Shown piece after piece: positions 24,443 through 34,484 of a stretch of 64,000 bases of DNA. Each line of letters opens with the position of its first letter. Position 1 is the first letter of the stretch. Position numbers and translations under genes: made by a program. Source of the stretch: Archivesica marissinica (Eukaryota > Mollusca > Bivalvia > Venerida > Vesicomyidae); assembly GCA_014843695.1 (NCBI GenBank), contig CM026400.1, positions 17,002,294 to 17,066,293 on the forward strand, given 5' to 3'. Below the pieces are notes generated by a model, which saw nothing but the letters and a program-made list of their open reading frames with translations, made no database searches and was not told the origin of the DNA.

Positions 24443-24825
24443 AAAGGGGCTAAATGTGTCCATCCTTTTATAGTGATTATTCTTCGAAAAACATCAGAAA
24501 CAAATTAAACCCTATGGATTCACCCCCATTGCAATTTTCGTTGAGACATCATACACATTTGGAGGGGGGGGTGTCTACAAACCAGTAGCTACGCAGACGA
24601 TGAAGAGGTCAACAGACGGATATAATTATGTCTGCAATATATTCTTAGAAATGTCCTGCATTTTCTTCTTATCCGTTTAGTCGCGGACAATGATTGGTAA
24701 GTTGCATCTTATTGTATGTCATACATTCTATTGATAGGTCGGCTCACTTCACGAGTCACGTCCGTTTCACACAGATCCGTTCTCAGACTAGTTCAAGCGT
24801 CTTGTCTGTCTAAACGGCTTTAAAC
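24443..24825. other. Unassigned sequence
   Basis: No gene or repeat structure recognised. Confidence 0.5.
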
Positions 24826-25052
24826 GTTTAAACTTTATTTATTTTACAACGATTGCGAAGCAAGTTCTAACAACTTATATTAATCACTCTCGTTGGCGCG
24901 GATGAAAGCGTATATGTGATAATTCGTGTGGGAGGGAAACCACAGTACCCGGAGAAAACACACCTGTCCGATCTGGCGACCACCGTACCATCTCACATAC
25001 TTCCCGGTCCGAGGATCGTACCCGGGTTGCATTGGTGAGAAGCGAGCGCTTG
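24826..25052 (-). repeat. SINE-A, 5'-truncated
   Basis: Well-preserved tail and body. On the sense strand it starts within 'cgctcgcttctcaccaatgc', so the first roughly 20 bases of the tRNA head are missing. Confidence 0.9.
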
Positions 25053-25158
25053 ACACATTGTACCTGTATTATGTCATGCATGTGCGTGTTTGCGAAAGAA
25101 AGTTGTATACATGACGCATGCATGTAGTAGTGTAGTATTTGTTTGCACACATATATTA

Positions 25159-25371
25159 TAGCTCGATTGCGAAACAAGTTCTTGCAACTTATATTAATCA
25201 CCATCGAGACCTCATTCCTGATGGAATCCATCGCCGCGAGGGAGAGAGAAAAAGCAACGTGGAATCTAAATGCCTTGCCTAAGGGCACACTCGTAACGGC
25301 TCCAGCGGGGTTCGAACTCCGGACCTTTCGCATCTTAAGCGAACGCCCTATCACTGCGCTAACACGACACA
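25159..25371 (-). repeat. SINE-B, near full length
   Basis: Minus-strand copy with tail, 'gatggaatccatcgccgcga', 'gccttgcctaagggcacact' and tRNA-like head (tagcgcagtgataggg on sense). Open frames of 81 and 156 codons across it are fortuitous. Confidence 0.92.
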
Positions 25372-25838
25372 GTGTAGTATTCAGGTAAAGTCTTCAAGTT
25401 TTCAAAACTTTAATTCAAGAACTTTAGCATTAAGGATAAAGTTAAGATCAGAATGGCAAAATGGCACTGTGTACGAGTGTCTCGTTTTTCTGGACGAATG
25501 GGAATGTATGTGATAAGAATTACTGCTATGTATTCGTATTATAGGTATTAAAATTGTCCAATTGTTTTCAGGGAACTAGTTCCAAGCTTTCACTGGTGTG
25601 TGCATAGAAATACAGGCTTGAGCTGGAATCCAGAAATGGCCAGGTCAATCTATTTACGTAGTTGAACTTCTGCAACAATAATTGGTTCCCATATGATTCA
25701 GGGATGTTCCAGCAGGGATGTGGTATCTACTATTATGTTGGACAGGGTGTCATGTTATTGTCAATATGTTTGCATTTAATTACTAAATTATGCACTTCAT
25801 AATTTATATACATTTATTCACTCAATACACTATCCGAG

Positions 25839-25989
25839 TAAGCCTGAGAACAGGTGTCGATATATTTTGCCTGGTCAATCAAATAAATATATTTTAACAC
25901 CGATACCATCAATTGGGCCGTATTGAGTTTCTCATGTCATTTTGCCAGAAGTTAAGAAGTGAAAAATCGACAGACTGGAACCAAGGCTA
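25839..25989. mobile_element. hAT-like MITE, second copy, 151 bp
   Basis: Inverted relative to the copy at 23685. The ends taagcctgagaacagg and ccaaggcta are flanked by the near-identical 8-mers tatccgag / tatcagag, which fits an aged 8-bp TSD. Confidence 0.75.
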
Positions 25990-25997
25990 TATCAGAG

Positions 25998-26455
25998 TGA
26001 GTGGTTTTTTTTCAATCGTCCTTCGATTACGTATGTTTATATGAAATAGTTTTTCTTGCTATACTTGCAATGTGAATAAGACATGCTACTAGTATAATGA
26101 TATACGCACAGTCTGTTCTTCGCTGATTTACTGAGCGAATGGGACTGGATACAGATATGTCATATTTTGATGCTCCCATCATTGACAAGCCATACTCGAA
26201 AACGATCATCGGGTTATTAATTTGCAAACGGTATGCTGTTAATAGAACTGAATTAAATTACGATCACGTGACGAGAATGTGAGTGACTGCGGAAAGAACC
26301 GAATGCGTTTCGGCCAAGTTCGGGATAATTGTTTTAGGTTAGCCAAAAAGATTTTATTATTTAAATTGTCACTGATTTTATTTGTTTAATGAGTGCATCA
26401 TTCGTGTTAGCTCTCTTTAATAAATCTGACAGCGCACATTCATTATAAAAAATTA
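25998..26455. other. Unassigned sequence
   Basis: A 66-codon minus-strand frame (26027-26227) has no recognisable motif or splice context. No repeat structure seen. Confidence 0.5.
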
Positions 26456-26456
26456 T

Positions 26457-26673
26457 TTTAGTTCGATTGCGAAACAAGTTCTTACAACTTACATTAATCA
26501 CTATCGAGACCTCATTCGTGATGGAATCCATCGCCACGAGGCAGAGAGAAGAGGCAACATGGAATTTAAATACCTTACAAAGGGCACACTCGTAACGGCT
26601 ACAGCGGAACTCGTACTCCAGGCCTTTCGCACCTGAAGCGAACGCGCTACCACTGCGCTATCACGACTTCCAC
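26457..26673 (-). repeat. SINE-B, near full length
   Basis: Minus-strand copy. Head region on sense is ggaagtcgtgatagcgcagt; body and tail intact apart from point changes. Confidence 0.93.
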
Positions 26674-26786
26674 AGCGTACAGTGTGCGCCATATATAATA
26701 GTCTACTGCTCCTGTCTGTGTGTAAACTTTTTTAACAATAATTGCGAAACAAGCTTCAATAACGTTACTGTAATGACTATCGTTAG

Positions 26787-27055
26787 AGTGGCTGTCCGAT
26801 TAGCGCAGTGGTTAGCGCTCTCGCTTCTCACCAATGCAACCCGGGTTCGATCCTCGGACCGGGAAGTATGTGAGATGACACGGCGGTCGCCAGATCGGAC
26901 AGGTGGATTTTCTCCGGGTACTCCGGTTTCCTCCCACACGAATAACCACATTTAGGCTTTCATCCGCCCCAACGAGAGTGATTAATATAAGTTGTAAAAT
27001 AAATAAAGCTTAAATAAACTTACAGCTAAGTGTGAAGTTTATCATTATATAGGCC
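26787..27055 (+). repeat. SINE-A subfamily with deleted tail and 3' extension
   Basis: Full tRNA-Glu-like head (A box tagcgcagtgg, anticodon loop cttctcac, B box ggttcgatcc) and body. The tail jumps from taagttgt to aaaataaataaagc, then continues with acttacagctaagtgtgaag and tttatcattatataggcct. The same deletion and extension occur at 46204-46424, defining a subfamily or a duplicated segment. Confidence 0.88.
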
Positions 27056-27056
27056 T

Positions 27057-27197
27057 GGTGGGTTTTCTCGGGGTACTTCAGTTTCCTCCCACGCGAATGA
27101 CCTCATTTACGCTTCCACCCGCACCAACTAGAGTGATTAATATAAGTTGTTAGAAATTGCTTCGCAATCGTTGTAAAATAAATAAAGTTTAAACTTA
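27057..27197 (+). repeat. SINE-A, 5'-truncated
   Basis: Starts at 'ggtgggttttctcggggtac' and runs to a normal tail. It sits directly after the extended SINE-A copy. Confidence 0.88.
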
Positions 27198-27279
27198 AAC
27201 TTAGAGCGGATAAAAGCGTATATATGTTATAGGTCAATCGTACTGCTCTTTGACCCTACATAAGTGTGTGTTTTACCGT

Positions 27280-27497
27280 TTATTTATCGTCGTAACCGGT
27301 TGCCCATATGAGCGACGCCTCCTGAACAGATTAGTAATTTTATATGTTTAGAGGATAGTGCAATGATACAGACATAGACACATTCCAGAGTCTCCTCTGG
27401 TTCTTTTACGTACACGGTGTACAGCACCGACACGAGACCTCGGTTTAATGTCCCACCTGAAAGACTGTTAATTTTATTAGGGTCAGACGGGCGATCG
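27280..27497 (-). repeat. SINE-C body joined to a non-tRNA 5' segment
   Basis: Minus-strand SINE-C from 'caggttcgatcgcccgtctg' to the tail 'gcaaccggttacgacgataa'. Upstream of the B box the tRNA head is replaced by 'tttgcattgatttattgaca' and further sequence up to a pogo-like MITE. The same chimera is present, inverted, at 47888-48275. Confidence 0.8.
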
Positions 27498-27639
27498 AAC
27501 CTGCGTTTGCATTGATTTATTGACAAGCTAAATCGCAGTTGTTGCGGCAAATCTTTGAGTAATATATTATCGGATGTACGGGAACTATTTTCACGGTGGT
27601 TGTATCGTTGTTTTGTACTTGGTTACTCTTTTTTTTAAA

Positions 27640-27834
27640 TACAGTCTACATCCGTTATGTCAACATCGGTTATATCGAACTCACCGGTTATGTCGGATCA
27701 AAGTCCCGTTTCAGACACTATCATTTTACATATAACTGGCTCCGTTTATATCGAATTTCGTTAAGTCAAACTTCGGTTATGTCGAAGTATTCTGTTCGGT
27801 CCGATGGCATTCGACATAGCGGAGGTAGACTGTA
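27640..27834. mobile_element. pogo/Tigger-like MITE, 195 bp
   Basis: TA-flanked element with about 20-bp TIRs: left cagtctacatccgttatgtc, right (reverse complement) cagtctacctccgctatgtc. The interior repeats 'ggttatgtcgaa'-type motifs. A second copy is at 45030-45216 and a terminal fragment at 47890. Confidence 0.85.
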
Positions 27835-27969
27835 CTATTTTATTTCATTTATGTACATCACGTGATCAACAATTAGAAATTAAAGTAGGATTAATTAGTA
27901 TTGTTGTCTACGATTCAATCTGGAAAGAAAAGCTAATGGGTGGGGCTACAAGTTATTACAGCATTATAT

Positions 27970-28733
27970 ACAACCCTCCCCATTTACAGACATCCCCATT
28001 TATAGCCCTCCCCATCTACAGCCCTCCCCATTTACAGCCCTCCACATTTACAGTCCTCCCCATCTACAGCTCTCCCCATCTACAGCCCTCCCCATTTACA
28101 GCCCTCTCCATCTACAGCCCTCCCCATTTACAGCCCTCCCCATTTACAGCCCTCCCATCTACAGCCCTCCCTATTTACAGCCCTCCCCATTTACAGCCCT
28201 CCCCATTACAGTCTCCCTATATACAGCCTCCCCATTTACAGCCCTCCCTATATACAGCCATCCCTATATACAGCCTCCCCATCTATAGCCCTCCCCATTT
28301 ACAGCCCTCTCCATTTACAGCCCTCCCATGTACAGCCCTCCCTATATACAGCTCTTCCCATATACAGCCCTCCCCATTTACAGCCATCCCCATATACAGC
28401 CTCCCCATTACAGCCATCCCCATATACAGCCCTCCCTATATACAGCTCTCCCCATATACAGCCCTCACCATTTACAGCCATCCTCAATTACAGCCATCCC
28501 CATTACAGCCCTCCCCATTTATATCCCTCCCTATGTACACCCTCCCCATCTACAACCCTCCCATCTACAGCCTCCCTATATACAGCCCTCCCCATTACAG
28601 CCCTTCCCATTTACAGCCCTCCCCATCAACAGCTCTCCCCATTTACAGCCTCCCCATCTACAACCTCCCCATTTATTACAACCCTCCCCATTTACAGCCC
28701 TCCCCCATTTACAGCCCTCCCCACTTGGTTACT
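27970..28733 (+). repeat. C-rich 16-bp minisatellite
   Basis: Repeats of 'cagccctccccatttacag' type with 14-16 bp periods. The minus strand is G-rich (GGGGAGGG separated by 7-8 bases). A 365-codon frame over it (proline/serine/tyrosine repeats) is an artefact of the repeat. Confidence 0.93.
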
Positions 28734-28739
28734 AAGCTG

Positions 28740-29146
28740 CACGACTTAAACCTAAAACCCAGAAACCAAACACACAAGCACAGACTACGAATTAGTTTGC
28801 ACGAAGCTGTCGATTCGTTAGGACTCGCCATTCGCCGAGGACAGCGCATTTATTGCTTTGAATCCCTTGAGAGCAAATCTCGTTATTCCAACAAAACCTA
28901 AGATAACGACCATTGGGCACGATTATGAGGAAAGACCAGAGTGTAGATACTCTCACTTAGACGCATCATATATAACCTTGTTTGTTTGAGAGACTTACTG
29001 ATTCTCCAGAGATATAGGACAATGAAGGGACGTCTAACCAAGTCTTATATGTAGTTGGTTTCACTCGCAATGGCCGCGAATGTAGCCAATACATATTATT
29101 TAGTTGATTTCACTTAAAGGCCTGCAGGTTGACCTATATTTGACCT
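28740..29146. other. Unassigned sequence
   Basis: The long frame from the minisatellite continues to 28901 here without a recognisable domain. No repeat seen. Confidence 0.5.
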
Positions 29147-29234
29147 TAAACACACGAGGAATAGCGGTACAAATCTGACGGTCGACGCACTAAACACACG
29201 AGGAATAGCGGTACAAATCTGACGGTCGACGCAC
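29147..29234 (+). repeat. 44-bp tandem duplication
   Basis: Two identical copies of taaacacacgaggaatagcg ... gacggtcgacgcac start at 29147 and 29191. Confidence 0.93.
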
Positions 29235-29386
29235 ATCGTATTTGCCACATGCGAGGCCCTGCATGGTATACATCTAATACATGAGCACCACTTATATCTA
29301 TTATGACCCACGTACATATCAGAGGTTATAAATTGCTGAAATTGAAGTTCTGTATTTTTATAGTACTTACAACTGGTATAAACAAT

Positions 29387-29881
29387 TCAACTCCACTTAT
29401 GGCCCAAATAAGGCTGGTTGCGCGGGTTAGGCAGCCAGTTCCTGCATTGCTGTACCACACATTCAGGCATCAGTTCCCTCTTATGCCAAGTACAGTCTCC
29501 TCTTCTAGCCGCTACTTTTCTCTCTATATATCTGACATCTTTCCATGCGCCACAATTATATAGCATTGCCCAAAACCTCCTGTATAGAAGCTTTCTCTCA
29601 TGTGAATTTAGATTATGCGGTGGACGATTATTAGCAGGCCACCAAAGTTGTTTGTTCTGTTCATTTATTATGCAAGGGGAACACAAGCACAGTGGACACT
29701 CAGCAACACCTTCAGCATGCTGAGGCATAGGGGGAGGTACGTAAGCAGCCTCTGCAACGGGCATGGCGGTGGCTGTTTCTTCTATTTCCATCTCTACGTC
29801 CCAGTTCTTATTTTGCAAGAAAGTCAGCAATTCTTTTCTCTGCTCATCAGTTACATACATTGTTATTTTACTCAATGGCAT
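29387..29881 (-). CDS. 164-aa Cys/Trp-rich protein resembling the P2X7 C-terminal (ballast) domain
   Basis: An intact frame of 164 codons, ATG at 29881 and TGA at 29387-29389. Composition is protein-like: residues 1-25 form a short basic helix (MPLSKITMYVTDEQRKELL); 30-60 is an acidic, proline-rich linker; from about residue 62 there is a Cys cluster CPLCLCSPC; then aromatic segments (LWWPANNRPPHN, LLYRRFWAMLYNCGAW); and a C-terminus with MPECVVQQCRNWLPNP and PYLGHKW. Cys-x2-Cys-x-Cys-x2-Cys, a conserved Trp/Tyr helix and a closing PxC...R..xP...Y.G pattern are what I associate with the intracellular domain of vertebrate P2X7 receptors and its stand-alone invertebrate relatives. No transmembrane segment is present, so this is not a channel. 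The sequence before the ATG ends tttctacaag, a possible splice acceptor, so a 5' non-coding exon may exist. Function is unknown. The family match is from memory of motif layout only. Confidence 0.6.
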   Translation of the reverse strand: MPLSKITMYVTDEQRKELLTFLQNKNWDVEMEIEETATAMPVAEAAYVPPPMPQHAEGVAECPLCLCSPCIINEQNKQLWWPANNRPPHNLNSHERKLLYRRFWAMLYNCGAWKDVRYIERKVAARRGDCTWHKRELMPECVVQQCRNWLPNPRNQPYLGHKWS

Positions 29882-29889
29882 CTTGTAGA

Positions 29890-30610
29890 AATCGGCAGAA
29901 TATGTGTAATACTCGTATGTTCAAGAGATTATAATTATAATATTATACATGTACTCATAGCATTCACTGTGATTATTATGTAGCATCAATATCGGTAAAC
30001 ACACACTGACACAGAGAAATATTTAAAATATAACAGAAAACTTGCGAATAATACAAGACTCCGTTGTACGCTCCAGTTCAAATCCAACATTTGGGCAAGG
30101 TATAAACAGGCATTATTTTCACACTTAATCTGGCGGATGATACATGAAAGTGACAGAACAGAATATGAAAGTGACGAAACTCCGACCTTACAAACAACAT
30201 AGATCCTGATCAGTTTAACAGTTTATTCGTAATTCAAGGCCTCCGGCCCATACACATATATTATATACATGCATACAAATTATCAGTCTCAGTGATTACG
30301 CTACGGCTGATGAGGCACCTACATAACATGTAATCTATGTCCCTGGGCTGATCTGGATTATGTAGTTTGAATACTCATAACTATCAATTTTCTTTACAAT
30401 CAATAATATACGTTTACTTAAATTGTCAGGGCCTCATTTTGACTAATTCTCAGCTCACAGAGTGATCGTGCATATTAACCGTTAGAAAATACCTACATAC
30501 GCCTAATTATACTGAATGTACTGCTACATTGTTGATACAAGCCACTAATCACATGGAACAGGTAGTAAAGTATAAATCTTTACAATTGGACGGGGTCAAA
30601 CTGCAGGCCT
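29890..30610. other. Unassigned sequence
   Basis: AT-rich DNA with no gene or repeat that I can support. It may contain the promoter or 5' exon of the 29.4-29.9 kb ORF, which points leftward. Confidence 0.5.
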
Positions 30611-30611
30611 T

Positions 30612-30866
30612 TAAGGACTGAATCGCGGGTTAATAGTTTTCATCGGGATATGAACTACATTGGGCGTATTAAAACTATTTGGAGGCATCAACGAATACAT
30701 AATAAACGCTGCCCAACAAATACGAATGCGCATGCCCGTAACTTTGAGTGCGCATGCCCGTAACTTTGAGTGCGCATGTCCGCTGCATACCATTAGTAGA
30801 TACGAACTGGGCATATATTTTCATCGAAGAAATTGCAAATATATGGATGTAATGTATGTAAATATT
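30612..30866. repeat. Dispersed repeat G, copy 1
   Basis: Shares with 51105-51500 and 56740-57130 the block 'atgcgcatgcccgtaacttt' plus 'gagtgcgcatgtccgctgca' and the block 'aactacattgggcg' / 'ggttaatagtttt'. In this copy the second block is inverted relative to the first, and the gcgcatgc block is duplicated. Confidence 0.75.
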
Positions 30867-30883
30867 GGGAAATAACGAGTATG

Positions 30884-31090
30884 ATGTTGTGTTTAGTGTT
30901 GTTTAGCCGTTATTTAATTTAGTAGTATCATACTTGATTTTATACGGCGTGCTGTTCTCACACGCACACCCACGTGTTTCCGGTAGTGTCTTAGAACAAG
31001 AACAAGCACACCTCTTCATAATAAACACGTTTAGAACCTCACACGAGCTGTGTTGTGATTATCAAACATAATAACTGGCGACGAGGATGA
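30884..31090 (+). mobile_element. Possible Ty3/Gypsy-type LTR remnant with PBS
   Basis: About 190 bp starting tgatgttgtgtttagtg, with an aataaa signal at about 31020 and ending 'caaacataataac', directly followed by tggcgacgaggatgagattc. A tggcgac-type primer-binding site just after an LTR is typical of Gypsy-class elements. No gag or pol follows before a tandem array starts at 31148, and no second LTR is seen, so this is tentative. Confidence 0.4.
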
Positions 31091-31147
31091 GATTCTCTAA
31101 CATAATATATGACTCCACTAAATATTACAGTATTAAGTAGTTTATTT

Positions 31148-31702
31148 CACTGGGAAAGTGTTACATTCAGTGGGTTTCTAACACTGTTGACGAGCAAGTG
31201 ATATGAAATCCATGACCGTAACCACTCTGGCACGGAGGCCACATGCAGTAGATTATTTCACTGGGAAAGTGTTGCATTCAGTGGGTTTCTAACACTGTTG
31301 ACGAGCAAGTGATTTGAAATCCATGACCGTAACCACTCTGGCACGGAGGCCACATGCAGTAGATTATTTCACTGGGAAAGTGTTGCATTCAGTGGGTTTC
31401 TAACACTGTTGACGAGCAAGTGATTTGAAATCCATGACCGTAACCACTCTGGCACGGAGGCCACATGCAGTAGATTATTTCACTGGGAAAGTGTTGCATT
31501 CAGTGGGTTTCTAACACTGTTGACGAGCAAGTGATTTGAAATCCATGACCGTAACCACTCTGGCACGGAGGCCACATGCAGTAGATTATTTCACTGGGAA
31601 AGTGTTGCATTCAGTGGGTTTCTAACACTGTTGACGAGCAAGTGATTTGAAATCCATGACCGTAACCACTCTGGCACGGAGGCCACATGCAGTAGATTAT
31701 TT
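31148..31702 (-). repeat. 111-bp tandem repeat, five copies, each with a tRNA-Ser-like 5' half
   Basis: Units start with cactgggaaagtgttgcatt at 31148, 31259, 31370, 31481 and 31592, and are almost identical. On the minus strand each holds ggcctccgtgccagagtggt, tacggtcatggatttcaaat, i.e. the D-arm and anticodon arm of a type II (Ser-like) tRNA without the T-arm. Confidence 0.95.
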
Positions 31703-31736
31703 CACTGGGACAGAACGAGTGTGTAGCTAATACTGT

Positions 31737-31780
31737 ACCATACTAGACGACATAGAAAACGCACACTTCGGTTAAGTGTG
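31737..31780 (-). repeat. Isolated monomer of the 48-bp satellite
   Basis: Reverse complement reads cacacttaaccgaagtgtgc then gttttctatgtcgtctagta, an almost complete 48-bp satellite monomer 13.7 kb from the array. A second partial match (gatgtcctctagtata) is at 31936-31951. Confidence 0.9.
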
Positions 31781-32026
31781 TTTTTACATGAAAAACAATA
31801 ACTATATAAATACATAGTTTTAAACATTCTGGAATATTTTTAGTTGTTCAGTTTGTGTTTTGTAATAAAGATGTGATATATCTTTGATGGAATCCTTCGT
31901 AGTTCGTTTTCATGTAATACTAATCATATAATGTAGATGTCCTCTAGTATAAAATGACCAATTCAAAAAACATATGACCAGGAGGTTATGTCACGTTTCT
32001 GTTAAAGAAAGACAATGCCCTACATT

Positions 32027-32118
32027 GTGGAAGTCGTGATAGCTCAGTGGGTGCGCGGCGTTCGCTACAGGTGCGAAAGGTCCGGAGTTCGAGCCCCACT
32101 GGAGCCGTTACGATTGTC
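32027..32118 (+). repeat. SINE-B head, 3'-truncated
   Basis: tRNA-like head ggaagtcgtgatagctcagt, B box gttcgagcccc, then 'gagccgttacgattgtc' where similarity ends. Confidence 0.88.
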
Positions 32119-32574
32119 TGCTAAGAGACAATTCCCATGCATAAACACGAAGCTATTTCCAGTTTAGTGTAACTCTTTAATTTGGTCGCACAAGGATTAT
32201 ATATATATGGTAATTTAATACACACACTATTACAAAAAGACCAAGGAAATTAAGGCGAACACGCACAACACGAGTTTGTTAATAATGGCATAGCTTCAAG
32301 TGACTTGTATCGTGTAGGTGAAAGGAACAGGGAAAAAAACCATTCTTCATTTGCTAGATGATCTATGGCGGAATGATAACGATATTGCAGCTAACAGATC
32401 GACACGTCTAAATACATTATTGCAAGGGTAATTCTGCTGGGATGCCTTACAAGATAAAAACGATGATAAACGGGGGGTATCCATATTGTTTCGCGTTTTG
32501 TTCAAATTTTCTAATTCAAAATAATGTTCGTTCATCGCATAGAATATGTTTGAGGTATAAGCTACACACGTCAA

Positions 32575-32608
32575 ATGTTGTGTGTGTGTGTGCGTGCGTG
32601 CGTGTTAC
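32575..32608 (+). repeat. (TG)n / (TGCG)n microsatellite
   Basis: Alternating gtgtgtgtgtgtgcgtgcgt tract. A purine-pyrimidine alternation of this kind can adopt Z-DNA. Confidence 0.9.
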
Positions 32609-32670
32609 ATTTATATATCGTATTATAGTGCGCTTTATTGGTACGGTTCGGGTACTCAATTATTATGAAA

Positions 32671-32757
32671 GTGGAAGTCGTGATAGCGCAGTTATAGAGA
32701 GTTCGCTTCGGGTGCGAAAGGGCCGGAGTTCGAGTCCGCTGAAGTCGATACGATTGT
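32671..32757 (+). repeat. SINE-B head joined to SINE-C
   Basis: Head ggaagtcgtgatagcgcagt and B box gttcgagtcc. Similarity ends at 'acgattgtg', exactly where an inverted SINE-C starts. Confidence 0.85.
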
Positions 32758-33040
32758 GTTTTATGTTTATTTATCGTTGCTACCGGTTGCACATATGAGC
32801 GACGCCTCCTGAAGAGATTAGTCATATTAGATTTCTGGAAGATAGTGCAATGATACAGACAGATACCCATTCCAGAATCTCATCTGGTTCTTTTACGTGC
32901 ATGGTTTAAAGCACCGAAACGAGACCTCGGTCTAAAGTCCATCCTGAAGACTGTTAATTACATTAGGGTCAGACGGGGATCGAACCTGTAATCCCTAGAT
33001 TACCAGTCCAGCGTGTTACCAATGGACTACATATCCGTCA
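32758..33040 (-). repeat. SINE-C, full length
   Basis: Minus-strand copy: tail tttatcgttgctaccggttg, core (tctggttcttttacgtgcat; cgagacctcgg) and tRNA-like head (gacggatatgtagtccattg on sense) with a strong ctggact/agtccag anticodon stem. It is inserted next to a truncated SINE-B. Confidence 0.93.
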
Positions 33041-33985
33041 AATGTTCATACACGACGTACACTGGTGGTGTCCTTATGCACATCACTTAATTCCTCATTG
33101 CCTTTCTTTCTCTCATGGTGATGCATTCCTTTAGGAACAAGAAATGCATTGAAAGCGCAACATAACGGGGGTACACGTAAGCTATATGTATGAGCAATGG
33201 TACATGTAAAGTAGATGACGACCATGATGTTCTTGGCATACCATGGGTTTTGACATACCGCGGTTTACATTCATTTTGGAATTACTTTTCAGCAATGTCT
33301 CCTATGGTTGATTTTCCAACTGACAAACCAAGACTCACATTGTATGTTTGCATTCAATGGTTCACACAACTAAAACAACAAAGTTAAATGTAGCTGCCTG
33401 AATTCCGACGTCAGTATTAATATAGTCCACCCAACGGCCAGACAAATGTCTGTTATTTTAAATAGTGAACTACAAATACATGCCAATGTTATGAAATGCT
33501 TGAGAGACGTATTGTTTTTGTGTATTCATTGTTCACTAATGGCGAAATAATAAGAGGCCCAGACACTGATGCGATTGATCAATATTCATGCAAATTACTA
33601 TTAATACTGTTTATAAGCGACAATGAGCATGGCTACTCGACAATGTTAACGAGAATTGCGTTCCATAACGTTTGTAACAAAATGCATTCATATATGATTA
33701 TTGATCTTTTGACTGAGAAAAGAATTCATAAGCACACTCGAACCGAGGTTTTATTATCATATTCAAAATATTCAATGGAGGTTTAGGTCACGTGTTATTT
33801 ATATGCGTGCCGATGATGTGCGGTGATATATGAATGATGCATGTTGTAATGCACGCGCTTAGCGTATAATGGTTGGATGGATACAGGATGGGACAGGTAC
33901 TTTGTTGACATATTCTGGATATTTATAGAATATGCATATTAATGTTGGGTCAGTGAAATTATAATTCACTGTGAAGTACTATTTG
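33041..33985. other. Unassigned sequence
   Basis: Two open frames of 65 and 96 codons (33190-33387, 33496-33786) show no family motif, splice context or composition distinct from the surroundings. I do not call genes here. Confidence 0.5.
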
Positions 33986-33989
33986 TTTA

Positions 33990-34242
33990 GACATCACACG
34001 AAACCACAGGCTCTCGTATCACAGGGTGACACCTTTCAGGATCGATACTGTAACCTATCATCACTGCTGGTCACGGGTTCGAGCCCAGCTCCGACCGCGT
34101 CTCTTTATATGAAACAGTTTACAGTTTCTTACTGAGGTTGGTGCTGGTTAGCCGATTGAGTCTGTTCAGGAAGGTGTTGTTAACTAAACTGCCCGTCGCT
34201 CAAATGGACAACTGTTAACAACGTTAAGTAAACTTAAAGTAA
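33990..34242 (+). repeat. SINE-F, second copy
   Basis: Shares 'actgtaacctatcatcactg', 'ggtcacgggttcgagccc', 'gtctctttatatgaaacagt' and the tail 'gttaagtaaacttaaagtaa' with 1627-1856. Confidence 0.8.
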
Positions 34243-34484
34243 ACAATGCATGCGTGTTCGATTCGATAAACCGGTTGCGCCGCGTTATAATCGATCACCT
34301 GTGTATTGGGCGTATGACGTCTTTACGCTGTTAATTACGGATATTGGCTGACTCAAATGGCATACTTCAAACAACGGTTATCATCGCAGAAAAAAATAAC
34401 ATCAGTTCATTTGCGTCTATTCAAATTATATGTTTACATTACAATAAGCAAATCAGATGTGGGTTTGCACGTTAGAATCATGTT

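Noticed and set aside
26027..26227. 66-codon minus-strand ORF with a hydrophobic stretch
   Set aside because: One hydrophobic segment only; no context or motif to support a gene.
27804..28901. 365-codon Pro/Ser/Tyr-rich ORF
   Set aside because: Encoded by the C-rich 16-bp minisatellite; no signal peptide or domain at either end.
33190..33786. Two plus-strand ORFs of 65 and 96 codons
   Set aside because: No family motif, no splice signals that extend them, and ordinary length for chance ORFs in AT-rich DNA.
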